Below are positions 1 through 8,249 of a stretch of 64,000 nt of DNA, one piece after another (position 1 is the stretch's first letter; the number at the start of each line of letters is the position of its first letter). The notes beneath the pieces are model-generated. The model was not told where the DNA came from. It made no database searches and was given only the letters and a program-made list of their open reading frames with translations. The position numbers and the translations under genes were made by a program. Source of the stretch: Curtobacterium sp. TC1 (GTDB lineage: Bacteria; Actinomycetota; Actinomycetes; Actinomycetales; Microbacteriaceae); contig NZ_CP081964.1 of NCBI RefSeq assembly GCF_019844075.1, forward strand, positions 1,240,001-1,304,000, read 5' to 3'.

Positions 1-125
1 ACCTGGCCGCCGAACACCCGCCCGCCGGGGGACCAGTGGTTCGCGCCGGTGAGGATCGTCTCACCCGTGCTCGCACCGGTGTCCTCGAGTCGGAGTGTCC
101 GCAGGAAGTCGGGTTCGCCGTTCAC
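1..125 (-). CDS. tesB: acyl-CoA thioesterase II (TesB family), 5' end only
   Basis: Only the first 41 codons are in the window; the gene runs off the left edge. The translation contains L-R-L-E-D-T-G near residue 11 and ends in the stretch N-H-W-S-P-G-G-R-V-F-G-G-Q, the N-terminal hot-dog signature of TesB-type acyl-CoA thioesterases, which hydrolyse acyl-CoA to free fatty acid and CoA. The GTG start is the only in-frame start seen and lies 7 nt after a TAGACT -10 box, so the mRNA is probably leaderless. It is divergent from the gene at 173. Family assignment rests on this short conserved segment. Confidence 0.75.
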   Translation of the reverse strand, partial: MNGEPDFLRTLRLEDTGASTGETILTGANHWSPGGRVFGGQ

Positions 126-172
126 GAGGTGCAGTCTACGAACACAGGGTGCGCCGGTAGGATCGGTGCGAC
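126..172. promoter_or_regulatory. divergent promoter region, two leaderless-type -10 boxes
   Basis: On the minus strand TAGACT (133-138) sits 7 nt before the tesB GTG. On the plus strand TAGGAT (158-163) sits 9 nt before the ATG at 173. With a start about 7 nt after the -10, both transcripts begin at or within a few bases of the start codon. Neither has a Shine-Dalgarno sequence. Confidence 0.55.
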
Positions 173-874
173 ATGGGCACCTCGTTCACGCTTCCCGACG
201 CCGCCTCCCTCGGGGACCTCCGCACGTACCTCGGACGTGCCGCTCGGATCGAGGACGGCTCGGTCCGGTTCATCGCCGACTCCGGCGTCCTCGCGGTCTA
301 CACGGCGATCCTCTACCCGCTCGGGCTCCTCGACGAGCTGCCGACGGTCCTCGGACTCCGGACGTTCTCGCTCACCGAGCCCGCGACGATCGACGCCGTC
401 GTGCCGCTGCAGTCCCTGCTCGAGCGGCTGCGACTCCTCGCCGAAGAACAGGACGCCGAGCACGCCGACGGTGCGGACCCGACGCGGGCCACCCCGATCG
501 AGGTCGAGCTCCCGCACGAGGTCCACACCGTGACCTGGGCAGCGATCTCACCGCCTCGTGGTGGGTGGGTGCCGCTGCCCGACATCTCGCCGGAGCTGCT
601 GCGCCGCGCCACCCGCGACGGCATCGCCGAGGTCGCCGACGCCGTCCCGACCAACGCGGGCGAGGCGATCATCCGCAAGGTGCGCTCCGAGGTCTGGGGC
701 CGTCCGGTGCCGGGCATCGAGCACCTGCCCGCTGGCGCAGGCTTCGCGGGGGAGAGCCTCGGCTTCCTCGGTCACGATCCCGTCCGACTGTTCGAGACGG
801 GTCCGTGGAGCCGTCTGACGACGTCGCGCGGGCACGTCCTCGTCAAGCGCCGCGCCTGGACCCTGAACCCGTAG
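173..874 (+). CDS. conserved hypothetical protein, 233 aa
   Basis: I do not recognise the family. The protein is soluble, has no signal peptide and only one mildly hydrophobic stretch (about residues 35-55). It has an acidic, alanine-rich middle (about residues 95-115) and a C-terminal part rich in Pro/Gly with conserved-looking W-V-P-L-P and G-F-L-G-H motifs. The codon pattern (GC in third positions) and the -10 box just before the ATG support it as a real gene. It is followed 37 bases later by an epimerase gene on the same strand. Function unknown. Confidence 0.75.
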   Translation: MGTSFTLPDAASLGDLRTYLGRAARIEDGSVRFIADSGVLAVYTAILYPLGLLDELPTVLGLRTFSLTEPATIDAVVPLQSLLERLRLLAEEQDAEHADGADPTRATPIEVELPHEVHTVTWAAISPPRGGWVPLPDISPELLRRATRDGIAEVADAVPTNAGEAIIRKVRSEVWGRPVPGIEHLPAGAGFAGESLGFLGHDPVRLFETGPWSRLTTSRGHVLVKRRAWTLNP

Positions 875-911
875 CGAGCGTCGCGTCCTGCCCGGGTGGT
901 TGGCTGGCGGC

Positions 912-1754
912 ATGCACGTCTTCCTCACCGGCGCGTCCGGCTACATCGGTTCCTCCGTCCTCCGCGCCCTCGTCGCCCACGGGCACCAGGTGACCGCCAT
1001 CGTGCGCTCCGACGAGAAGGCGCAGCGCGTCCGTGACGCCGGCGGGCACGCCCTCGTCGAGGACGTCACCGACACCGAGGTCGTCGAACGGCTGCTGCAC
1101 GAGACCGACGGCGTCGTCCACACCGCGTCCGCTCCCGATGTCGACCCCGACTTCGTGGCGACGGTCCTCCGCGCGTACTCCGGCACCCCGAAGCCGTTCG
1201 TGCACACGGGCGGCATCTTCACCTTCGGCAACTCGACGGACATCTCCGAGCAGTCCCCGATCGACCCGCCCGAGCTGACGTCGTGGCGCACGGCGAACGA
1301 GGCAGCCGTCCGGGCGAGCGACGCGCGGACCACGATCGTCGCCCCGGGCATCGTGTACGGGCGCAGTGCGGGGATCCCCGCGATGTTCGTCAGCGACGGC
1401 ACGCAGCCGGTCGCCCTGGTCGGCGACGGCTCGCAGCGCTGGACCACGGTGCACGTCGACGACCTCGGCGAGCTCTACGTCCTGGCGCTGGAGCGGGCCG
1501 AGCAGGACGGATACATCGTCGCCGCCACCGGGGACAACCCCACGGTGCGCGAGCTCGCCGAAGCGGGGGCGCACGGCGCTCCGGTCGTCCCCGAGAGCGT
1601 CGACGCCTCGCGTGAGCGACTCGGCGCGGCGTTCGCCGATGCCCTGCTCCTGCACCAGGAGGCTTCCGGTGCACATGCCCGCGCCGCGTACGGCTGGAAC
1701 CCGACGCACCCGTCCCTCGTCCAGGACCTCGCCACCGGCTCGTACGTGCGCTGA
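912..1754 (+). CDS. NAD(P)-dependent epimerase / atypical SDR, 280 aa
   Basis: The protein opens with M-H-V-F-L-T-G-A-S-G-Y-I-G, the GxxGxxG dinucleotide-binding motif of the Rossmann fold (residues 7-13), followed by an R-S-x-E-K segment typical of NADP binding. Later V-H-T-A-S matches the second Rossmann motif and V-Y-G-R-S-A-G-I-P resembles the region after the active-site helix of extended SDR/NAD-epimerases. The classical YxxxK is not clear, as in atypical SDRs. ATG 912 is chosen because the Rossmann strand begins right there; an upstream TTG at 900 is possible. Substrate unknown; the role in cell metabolism cannot be told from the neighbours. Confidence 0.8.
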   Translation: MHVFLTGASGYIGSSVLRALVAHGHQVTAIVRSDEKAQRVRDAGGHALVEDVTDTEVVERLLHETDGVVHTASAPDVDPDFVATVLRAYSGTPKPFVHTGGIFTFGNSTDISEQSPIDPPELTSWRTANEAAVRASDARTTIVAPGIVYGRSAGIPAMFVSDGTQPVALVGDGSQRWTTVHVDDLGELYVLALERAEQDGYIVAATGDNPTVRELAEAGAHGAPVVPESVDASRERLGAAFADALLLHQEASGAHARAAYGWNPTHPSLVQDLATGSYVR

Positions 1755-1931
1755 GGACGACCAGCGGCCCTCGACGACGGCTTCAGCGCCGCCGAGGTTC
1801 CACAACACGCCGTGCACCGTTCGTCAAGGTTCCACGAACGGCGCGAGAGGCCGCCGAGATGTGCAGATTTTGGAACCTGAACGGCAGTCAGGACCTGCCG
1901 GCAGGCGGGACCCAGGCGCCGACGGCAGGGG
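1755..1931. repeat. convergent intergenic region with GGTTCCA repeats
   Basis: This gap between the epimerase and glbO contains AGGTTCCA twice (about 1795 and 1828) and its inverse TGGAACCT near 1872. The segment CGAGGTTCCACA reappears in inverse form near 34838-34850. It may act as a terminator or belong to a dispersed intergenic repeat family. Confidence 0.4.
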
Positions 1932-2564
1932 TCAGTCGAAGGTGTTCGTCATGGCGTGCGCGGTGCGGTCGAGGTACGCCCAGAGCTCGGCCTCGTCCAG
2001 GGGCGCGAGCTCGAGTGACTCGACGGCCTCACGCATGTGGTGCAACCACCGCTCGCGGGCCTCGGACGTGATGCGGAACGGGTTGTGCCGCATGCGCAGC
2101 CGGGGGTGTCCGCGCTGTTCGCTGTAGGTGCCCGGCCCGCCCCAGTACTGCTGCAGGAAGGCCGACAGGCGCCAGATCGCGCCCTCGAGGTCGTCGGCCG
2201 GGTACATCGGCCAGATGACCTCGTCGTGCTGCACGCCCTCGTAGAAGCGGCGGACGAGCCGGTCGAAGGTCGGAGCGCCGCCGATGCGGTCGAAGAGCGA
2301 GCCGGTGGCCGAGACCCCGTGCTCGCCGACCCGCAGCGTGATCGGCTGCGCCGGGACGCCGGGCACGCCGAGGCCGCCAGCCCCGCCGGGCACGCCGAGG
2401 CTGCCAGCCCCGCCGGGCACGCCGAGGCCGCCAGCCCCGCCGGGCACGCCGAGGCTGCCAGCCCCGCCGGGCACGCCGAGGCTGCCAGCCCCGCCGGGCA
2501 CGCCGAGGCCGCCAGTCACACCGGGCTTGCCGGGGCCGTTGCTCGGGGGAGTGAGATCGGTCAC
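1932..2564 (-). CDS. glbO: truncated haemoglobin (trHbO type) with repetitive N-terminal extension
   Basis: The last 125 residues are a group II truncated haemoglobin: F-D-R-I-G-G start, R-R-F-Y (Tyr B10), the proximal His in R-H-N-P-F, and Trp G8 in E-R-W-L-H-H-M. Such proteins bind O2/NO with haem and protect respiration or detoxify reactive species. The GTG start overlaps the stop of the mscS gene by 4 bp (GTGA), with a GGAAGG ribosome site, implying translational coupling. Residues about 15-68 are six 9-residue repeats of the type G-G-A-G-S/G-L-G-V-P, an unusual addition to a family normally about 130 residues long. The extension looks flexible and low-complexity; its role is unknown. Confidence 0.9.
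   Translation of the reverse strand: MTDLTPPSNGPGKPGVTGGLGVPGGAGSLGVPGGAGSLGVPGGAGGLGVPGGAGSLGVPGGAGGLGVPGVPAQPITLRVGEHGVSATGSLFDRIGGAPTFDRLVRRFYEGVQHDEVIWPMYPADDLEGAIWRLSAFLQQYWGGPGTYSEQRGHPRLRMRHNPFRITSEARERWLHHMREAVESLELAPLDEAELWAYLDRTAHAMTNTFD
2361..2522. repeat. 27-bp coding minisatellite, six units
   Basis: Six head-to-tail units start at 2361, 2388, 2415, 2442, 2469 and 2496. Units 1-5 differ only at one C/T position (giving Gly or Ser in the repeat); the sixth diverges in its last bases. Because 27 is a multiple of three, unit gain or loss keeps the haemoglobin reading frame. Confidence 0.95.
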
Positions 2565-3628
2565 CGGGGGTCCTTCCCACCGTCGTGCTGGTCGTCGGTG
2601 CGGATCGGCTGCCCGAGCACGTTGCGCTTGGTGCGGCGCGGCTTGGTCGGTGCCGGGGTGGGCCGGGTCTGGACGGATCGCAGCCCGTTGATCGAGGTCG
2701 CGTTCTCCCAGCCCTCGGGCATGATCATCGCCATCGCGGGAAGGGTGATGCCGAGGCCGTCGACGGCGTGCTTCAAGCGGGCGCGGAGTTCGCGTCCGAC
2801 GACGTCGAGCTCGGATGCGCGGGTCTTCACGACGAGCCGGAAGACCATGCCGTCCTCGGAGATCGACTGCAGCCCCCAGATCTCGGGCTTCTCGACGATG
2901 CGCTGGCGCCAGCGGGGCTCCTGCGACATGGTGACCGCGGCCGCGAGCAGGGCGTCCTGCACGGCGTCGATGTCGGTGTCGTAGGGGACCGTGATGTCGA
3001 CGAGGACCCGTGACCAGCCCTGCGACAGGTTGCCGACGCGCAGGATCTGGCCGTTCGGCACGAACCACAGGATGCCGTTGACGTCACGCACCTGCATGAC
3101 GCGCAGCCCGACGTTCTCGACCACGCCCGTGGCCTGTCCGGTGTCGACGACGTCCCCGACGCCGGCCTGGTCCTCGAGGATCATGAAGATGCCGGACAGC
3201 AGGTCCTTCACGATCGACTGCGCGCCGACGGCGAGGCCCGCGGCGACGAGCGAAGCGCCACCGACGATGCCGACTGCGGCGTTCGGGATCGCCACGGGGA
3301 TGATGATCGCCAGGGCCACCACCACGACGATCACCGTCGCGAGGTTCTCGAGCACACTGCCCAGGGTGCGGGTCCGCTGCACCACACGCGCCGTCTGGAC
3401 CGGCGAAGCGATGAGGGCCTGCGTGTCCTCGGCACCCTGACGCTTCTTCACGCCGTTCACGACGCGGTCGACGATCTGCTTGATCATGCGGCGGAGGATC
3501 ACGCGCAGGATGATCGCCGCGATGATCGTGATCACGATCGTGATCGGGATGTGCCAGGCGTCGACGAACTGGGTGAACGCGTTGGATGCCCACTTGGGGA
3601 CGTCGGAGGTCTCTGCAGCCAAGGTCAT
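2561..3628 (-). CDS. small-conductance mechanosensitive channel (MscS family), 355 aa
   Basis: MscS proteins open under membrane tension and release solutes on osmotic downshock. Hydrophobic segments lie near residues 28-48, 90-112 and 115-140; the last is the Gly/Ala-rich pore helix (V-G-G-A-S-L-V-A-A-G-L-A-V-G-A-Q), followed by the family's L-L-S-G-I-F-M-I-L-E-D-Q beta-domain entry and the V-P-N-G motif. Length fits the short MscS class. The ATG lies 9 nt after a TAGCAT -10 box (3638-3643), so the transcript is nearly leaderless. It is translationally coupled to glbO downstream. Confidence 0.92.
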   Translation of the reverse strand: MTLAAETSDVPKWASNAFTQFVDAWHIPITIVITIIAAIILRVILRRMIKQIVDRVVNGVKKRQGAEDTQALIASPVQTARVVQRTRTLGSVLENLATVIVVVVALAIIIPVAIPNAAVGIVGGASLVAAGLAVGAQSIVKDLLSGIFMILEDQAGVGDVVDTGQATGVVENVGLRVMQVRDVNGILWFVPNGQILRVGNLSQGWSRVLVDITVPYDTDIDAVQDALLAAAVTMSQEPRWRQRIVEKPEIWGLQSISEDGMVFRLVVKTRASELDVVGRELRARLKHAVDGLGITLPAMAMIMPEGWENATSINGLRSVQTRPTPAPTKPRRTKRNVLGQPIRTDDQHDGGKDPR

Positions 3629-3712
3629 ATCCGATCGATGCTAACGGCGGGGTCTTGGCGTCCCTGGAGGAACGCCCCGACCCCGCCGATCAGCGGTTCA
3701 GCGAATTCAGGC

Positions 3713-6292
3713 TCAGACGTCCGCCGCCTGCACCCGGAGCGCACGCTCCGTGCCCGCGACGCTCTCGGAGACGATGCGCCGCAGCGCCGGGGTCTCCGGG
3801 TGCGCCTCGAGCCACGCGTGCGCGGCGTCGCGGAGCTCGGCGGACGCGAGCGGCGCCGGGTACAGGCCCGAGACGATCGTGTCGGCCATGTGGTAGCTGC
3901 GCTCGGCCCAGATGCGCGTGAGCACCTCGAAGTACTTCGGTACGAGGCCTTCGAGCACGACGGGGCTGTTCACGTGCTGGAACCCGACCGTGGTCTGCCG
4001 CACGATCGCGTTCGGCAGCTCGGACGAGTCGACGAGCGACGCGAAGGCCGCGAGCTTGCCCTCGGCGGTGGGGATCGTCGCACGGGCGCGGGCCGCGGCC
4101 TGCTCACCCGACGCGGTCTTGTCCGCCGCGAGTTCGGCGTCGACCTCGGCGTCGGAGGCGGCACCGGCGAGGACGAGGCCCTCGAGCAGCTCCCAGCGCA
4201 GGTCGGTGTCGATCTCGAGGCCCTGCAGCGTGACCGATCCGTCGCGCAGCCCCTGCAGGGTGGCGACGTGCTCGGGCGTCGACGCGATCTGCGCGAAGAA
4301 CTTCACGAACTGGAACTGCGCGTCCGAACCGGCCTCGGCCGAGGCCGCGAGCTGCCAGAGGGTGTCGCCCACCGTGCGGACCGTGGCGTCGACCTTCGAC
4401 GGTGCCACGTAGTTGCGCGTCGTCAGGAGCAGCTGCGACAGGGTCGTGCGGATGGTCGTCGACTCGGACTCGGTCGCGATGTTGCCGAGCGCGAGCCGGA
4501 CGTAGTCGCTGGCGGGCGACTCGGCGTCGCGCGTGGCGTCCCACATCGCACCCCAGACGATCGAGCGGGCGAGCGGGTTCGCGATGGCCGCGAGGTGCTC
4601 GATCGCCGTCGTGCGGGACTGCTCGTCGAGACGGATCTTGGCGTAGGCCAGGTCGTCGTCGTTGAGGAGCACGAGGTCGCCGCGCTGCACACCGACGAGC
4701 TCGGGGACCTCGGTGCGTGCGCCGTCGACGTCGATCTCGACACGGTGCACGCGCTCGAGCTTGCCGCCGGACGACGCGGTGTCGGCACCGAACGGCGCGG
4801 AGTCGTCCGTCCCGAACGCGTAGACGCCGATGGCGAGGCGGTGCGGGCGGAGCGTCGGGTGGTCGGCCGGCGCTTCCTGCAGGACGGCGAACGCGGTGAT
4901 CGCGCCGGACGCGTCGACCTCGATCTCCGGGCGGAGCGTGTTGACCCCGGCGGTCTCGAGCCAGAGCTTCGACCACTCGGACAGGTCACGGCCGCTGGTG
5001 GCCTCGAGCTCGACGAGCAGGTCACGCAGCTCGGTGTTCGAGTGGTGGTGCTTCTTGAAGTAGGCCGAGACACCCGCGAAGAACGCGTCGATGCCGACCC
5101 ACGCCACGAGCTGCTTCAGGACGGAGCCGCCCTTGGCGTAGGTGATGCCGTCGAAGTTGACCTGGACGTCCTCGAGGTCGTTGATCGTCGCGACGATCGG
5201 GTGCGTCGAGGGGAGCTGGTCCTGGCGGTAGGCCCAGGACTTCTCCATCGCCTGGAACGTGGTCCAGGCCTCGGTCCACTCGGTGGCCTCGGCGGTGGCG
5301 ATCGTGGACGCCCACTCGGCGAACGACTCGTTCAGCCAGAGGTCGTTCCACCACTTCATCGTGACGAGGTCGCCGAACCACATGTGCGCGAGCTCGTGCA
5401 GGATCGTGACGACCCGACGCTCCTTGATGGCGTCGGTCACCTTCGAGCGGAAGACGTAGGTCTCGGTGAACGTGACGGCGCCCGCGTTCTCCATCGCGCC
5501 GGCGTTGAACTCCGGCACGAAGAGCTGGTCGTACTTCTCGAACGGGTACGGGACGTCGAACTTCTCCTCGTAGTAGGCGAAGCCCTTCTTCGTGGTCTCG
5601 AACACGTACTCGGGGTCGAGGTACTCGGCCAGTGACTTGCGCGCGAAGACGCCGAGCGGGATGGTGCGGCCGTCGCTGCTCGTCAGTTCGTCGCGGACGA
5701 CCTCGTACGGGCCGGCGATGAGCGCCGTGATGTAGCTCGAGATGGTGGCGGTGGGCGGGAAGGCCCAGGTCGCGACGTCGCCGTCGACGTGGGGCTCGGG
5801 TGTGGGCGAGTTCGACACGACCTGCCACCGCGACGGCGCCGTCACGGTGAAGGAGAACCGTGCCTTGAGGTCGGGCTGCTCGAACACCGCGAACATACGG
5901 CGCGAGTCGGGGACCTCGAACTGGGAGTACAGGTACACCTCGTCGTCCACCGGGTCGACGAAGCGGTGCAGGCCCTCGCCCGTGTTCGTGTACAGCGCGT
6001 CGCTGACGACCACGAGCTCGTTCTGCTCCTGCAGGTCGTCGAGCTGGATGCGGACGCCGTCGTTCACCGCGGCGACGTCGAGCGCGGTGCCGTTCAGGGT
6101 GACGGAGTGCACGGTCTTCGTGATCGCGTCGATGAACGTGGAGGCACCGGCGGTCGCGGTGAAGCGCACGCGGGTGGTGCTGCCGAAGGTCTCGGCGCCG
6201 CGGGTCAGGTCGAGCTCGACGTCGTACGTCTGCACGCTGACGATGCCGGCACGTTCCTGGGCTTCGGTTCTGGTGAGGTTCTCTCCGGGCAC
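3713..6292 (-). CDS. pepN: aminopeptidase N (M1 family), 859 aa
   Basis: Zinc metallopeptidase that removes N-terminal residues from peptides in the cytoplasm. The exopeptidase motif G-A-M-E-N lies near residue 265, the zinc site H-E-L-A-H near residue 299 and the third ligand in N-E-S-F-A-E-W about 18 residues further. The C-terminal half is the helical ERAP1-like domain. Length is normal for actinobacterial PepN. The GTG at 6292 is preferred because GGAG stands 6 nt before it; an in-frame ATG at 6304 lacks a good site. Divergent from the DsbA-like gene at 6413, the same arrangement as recalled for Rv2467/Rv2466c in Mycobacterium tuberculosis. Confidence 0.95.
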   Translation of the reverse strand: MPGENLTRTEAQERAGIVSVQTYDVELDLTRGAETFGSTTRVRFTATAGASTFIDAITKTVHSVTLNGTALDVAAVNDGVRIQLDDLQEQNELVVVSDALYTNTGEGLHRFVDPVDDEVYLYSQFEVPDSRRMFAVFEQPDLKARFSFTVTAPSRWQVVSNSPTPEPHVDGDVATWAFPPTATISSYITALIAGPYEVVRDELTSSDGRTIPLGVFARKSLAEYLDPEYVFETTKKGFAYYEEKFDVPYPFEKYDQLFVPEFNAGAMENAGAVTFTETYVFRSKVTDAIKERRVVTILHELAHMWFGDLVTMKWWNDLWLNESFAEWASTIATAEATEWTEAWTTFQAMEKSWAYRQDQLPSTHPIVATINDLEDVQVNFDGITYAKGGSVLKQLVAWVGIDAFFAGVSAYFKKHHHSNTELRDLLVELEATSGRDLSEWSKLWLETAGVNTLRPEIEVDASGAITAFAVLQEAPADHPTLRPHRLAIGVYAFGTDDSAPFGADTASSGGKLERVHRVEIDVDGARTEVPELVGVQRGDLVLLNDDDLAYAKIRLDEQSRTTAIEHLAAIANPLARSIVWGAMWDATRDAESPASDYVRLALGNIATESESTTIRTTLSQLLLTTRNYVAPSKVDATVRTVGDTLWQLAASAEAGSDAQFQFVKFFAQIASTPEHVATLQGLRDGSVTLQGLEIDTDLRWELLEGLVLAGAASDAEVDAELAADKTASGEQAAARARATIPTAEGKLAAFASLVDSSELPNAIVRQTTVGFQHVNSPVVLEGLVPKYFEVLTRIWAERSYHMADTIVSGLYPAPLASAELRDAAHAWLEAHPETPALRRIVSESVAGTERALRVQAADV

Positions 6293-6400
6293 GCAACGCT
6301 CCATCTTCGCTGGGGACGCGGACGATCGTGTCCGCGAGGGGAGTCCCGGCACGGCGTCGTGCACCGGCGGGACGATGGGTTCCAGCCTAGCGACGCCGCG

Positions 6401-6412
6401 TACGCTCGGAGC
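6401..6412 (+). promoter_or_regulatory. -10 box of a leaderless promoter
   Basis: TACGCT at 6401-6406 is 6 nt before the GTG at 6413, so transcription should begin at the start codon. Confidence 0.5.
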
Positions 6413-7078
6413 GTGAGCGAGACGACTGTGGACAAGACGACGGAACACCCGACCGGACAGACGACCGAACGAACCACCGTGGAGTTCTGGTTCGACCCGA
6501 ACTGCCCCTGGGCCTGGATGACGAGCCGCTGGGTGGGCGAGGTCGCCGAGCACCGCGACCTCGACGTGACGTGGAAGGTGATGAGCCTGTTCGTCCTCAA
6601 CGAGGACCAGGACATCCCCGAGGAGTACCGCGAGCGCATCCACAAGGGGCAGCTGTACCCGCGCATCGTCACGGCGGCGAAGCTCCGGCTCGGCCAGGAC
6701 ATCGTCAAGCCGCTCTACGACGCCCTCGGCGAGCACGTCCACCACCGCCAGGAGCAGGACCCCGACCAGGTCGTCCCCGCCGTGCTCGCCGAGCTCGGTC
6801 TCGACGCCGACCTGCTCGAGTACGCCTGGACGGACGAGGTCGACGCCGCCGTGCGCGCGAGCCACCAGGACGGCATCGACCGGGTCGGACAGGACGTCGG
6901 CACGCCCGTCATCGCGGTCGCCGGCACCGCGTTCTTCGGACCGGTCATCTCCCCGGCACCCAAGGGGCAGGAAGCGCTCGACCTGTGGGACGGCGTCGTC
7001 GCCGTGGCCAAGTACCCCGGCTTCTTCGAGCTCAAGCGCTCGCGCACCGTCGGTCCGGTCTTCGACACCACCGACTGA
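6413..7078 (+). CDS. DsbA-family oxidoreductase, mycothiol-dependent nitroreductase-like, 221 aa
   Basis: The thioredoxin-fold protein carries F-D-P-N-C-P-W-A-W-M-T-S-R-W, which matches the active-site region of Rv2466c-like mycothiol-dependent reductases, and shares their V-M-S-L, G-T-P and F-F-E-L-K-R motifs. The usual C-P-W-C is C31-P-W-A34 here, so the resolving Cys is missing; a monothiol mechanism with mycothiol would be the natural expectation. Residues 1-20 form a Thr-rich extension. Context next to pepN, rpiB and nei is the same as in mycobacteria. Substrate is inferred, not shown. Confidence 0.82.
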   Translation: MSETTVDKTTEHPTGQTTERTTVEFWFDPNCPWAWMTSRWVGEVAEHRDLDVTWKVMSLFVLNEDQDIPEEYRERIHKGQLYPRIVTAAKLRLGQDIVKPLYDALGEHVHHRQEQDPDQVVPAVLAELGLDADLLEYAWTDEVDAAVRASHQDGIDRVGQDVGTPVIAVAGTAFFGPVISPAPKGQEALDLWDGVVAVAKYPGFFELKRSRTVGPVFDTTD

Positions 7079-7114
7079 CGGGAGGCGCGGCTCGCCACCG
7101 CCACGTCCGTCCCG

Positions 7115-7633
7115 TCAGGCGAGGGGCAGGCGCATGAGCGTCAGGTCCAGCCAGCGGTCGAACTTGCGTCCGACCTCGGGCACGACCGCGACCGTGCTGA
7201 ACCCGAGCTTCTCGTGCAGGGCGATCGACCCGGTGTTCGTGCTGCAGATCCCCGCGATCATGACGTGCCGGCCCTCGGCGGTCGCCCGCTCGACGAGGGA
7301 CCGCATCAGGGTCGAGGCGATGCCCCGGCCGCGGAGCGACTCGACCACGTAGACGCTGTGCTCGACGGTCAGGCGGTACCCGTGGTGCGGCCGCCACTGC
7401 GAGTACGTGGCGTACCCGGCCACGGTGCCGTCGACCTCGGCGACGAGCACGGGGTACCCGTCGCCCTGCCGTTCGGCCAGCCAGGTGTCGAAGTACTCGC
7501 GCGGGTGCGGCTCCTCTTGCCAGATGGCGGTGGAGTGCAGCACGGCGTCGACGTGCAGGGCGTGCACGACGTCGAGGTCGGCCGGGGTGCAGTCGCGGAC
7601 CACGACCCCGTTCGTCGCATATGCTGTCGTCAT
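7115..7633 (-). CDS. GNAT N-acetyltransferase (phosphinothricin/amino-acid acetyltransferase type), 172 aa
   Basis: The acetyl-CoA pyrophosphate loop is visible as R-G-R-G-I-A-S-T-L (about residue 110), with the preceding strand E-H-S-V-Y-V and the late L-H-E-K-L-G-F typical of the PAT/YncA branch that acetylates small amino compounds. It likely detoxifies or modifies an amine or amino-acid analogue in the cytoplasm. Its start codon overlaps that of the divergent XRE-cupin regulator within the four bases CATG (7631-7634), which suggests control by that regulator. It converges with the DsbA-like gene. Confidence 0.88.
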   Translation of the reverse strand: MTTAYATNGVVVRDCTPADLDVVHALHVDAVLHSTAIWQEEPHPREYFDTWLAERQGDGYPVLVAEVDGTVAGYATYSQWRPHHGYRLTVEHSVYVVESLRGRGIASTLMRSLVERATAEGRHVMIAGICSTNTGSIALHEKLGFSTVAVVPEVGRKFDRWLDLTLMRLPLA

Positions 7634-7646
7634 GTCTCACATCGTA
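7620..7646. promoter_or_regulatory. overlapping divergent leaderless promoters
   Basis: For the plus gene, TATGCT (7620-7625) lies 6 nt before ATG 7632. For the minus gene, TACGAT (7646-7641 on the minus strand) lies 7 nt before ATG 7633. Each -10 box is inside the first codons of the opposite gene, and the two predicted transcripts start within about two bases of each other. Confidence 0.55.
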
Positions 7647-8240
7647 GACGACGAACCGGGCCTCGCGGAACGGGCCCTCGGCGAGCGGCTCCAGCGCCTC
7701 CGGACCGAACGGAAGTGGAGCCTCACCGAGCTCGCCGAGGAGTCCGGCGTCTCCCGCGCCATGATCAACCGCGTCGAGCGCGGGGTCTCCAGCCCCACCG
7801 CGACGATCCTCGGGCGGCTCTCCGGCGCCTTCGGCCTGACGATCTCGCAGCTCCTCGACGAGGCCCTCGAGCACGAGGTCCCCAGGGCGACCGATCCCGA
7901 CGACGCACGCGGCATCCAACGCGGCGCGACCGCCGAGTCCTGGACCGATCCCGACACCGGGTACCGCCGCCGTCCGGTCTCGAGTGCGACCTTCCCCGCT
8001 GACGTCACCGAGGTGCGCCTCCCGGCCGGCCGCGAAGTGGCCTACCCGGCGTCCGCCTACGCGTTCCTGCGCCACTGCATCTGGGTGGTCGACGGCGTGC
8101 TCGAACTCGTCGTCGGCAGCGAGTCGACGCGGCTCGCCGCGGGCGACCGGATCGAGCTCGGCGACCCCGCCGACGTGGTCTACCGGAACCCGGGCGACGG
8201 GCCCACCCGGTACGTCGTCGTGGTGGTCCGGGGGCAGTAG
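7632..8240 (+). CDS. XRE-family regulator with C-terminal cupin domain, 202 aa
   Basis: Residues about 15-70 are an XRE helix-turn-helix (L-R-T-E-R-K-W-S-L-T-E-L-A-E-E-S-G-V-S-R-A-M-I split over the two helices), and residues about 115-198 form a small cupin barrel with the G-D-R-I-E-L-G-D-P turn. This architecture is common for repressors that sense a small metabolite and control an adjacent acetyltransferase or amine-catabolism gene. It is divergent from, and shares a start region with, the GNAT gene, which is its most likely target along with itself. Confidence 0.88.
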   Translation: MSHIVDDEPGLAERALGERLQRLRTERKWSLTELAEESGVSRAMINRVERGVSSPTATILGRLSGAFGLTISQLLDEALEHEVPRATDPDDARGIQRGATAESWTDPDTGYRRRPVSSATFPADVTEVRLPAGREVAYPASAYAFLRHCIWVVDGVLELVVGSESTRLAAGDRIELGDPADVVYRNPGDGPTRYVVVVVRGQ

Positions 8241-8249
8241 CCGCAGGAA

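Noticed and set aside
900..911. TTG start for the epimerase four codons upstream
   Set aside because: The Rossmann strand starts at the ATG 912 and no better ribosome site supports the TTG.
49..993. Plus-strand frame of 314 codons overlapping the start of the window
   Set aside because: Arg/Pro-rich shadow in another frame of the genes at 173 and 912.
2361..2522. CRISPR-like array
   Set aside because: The 27-bp units are directly adjacent without spacers and lie in the haemoglobin reading frame.
3551..5635. Plus-strand open frame of 694 codons opposite mscS and pepN
   Set aside because: Antisense shadow of pepN, which has complete M1 motifs.
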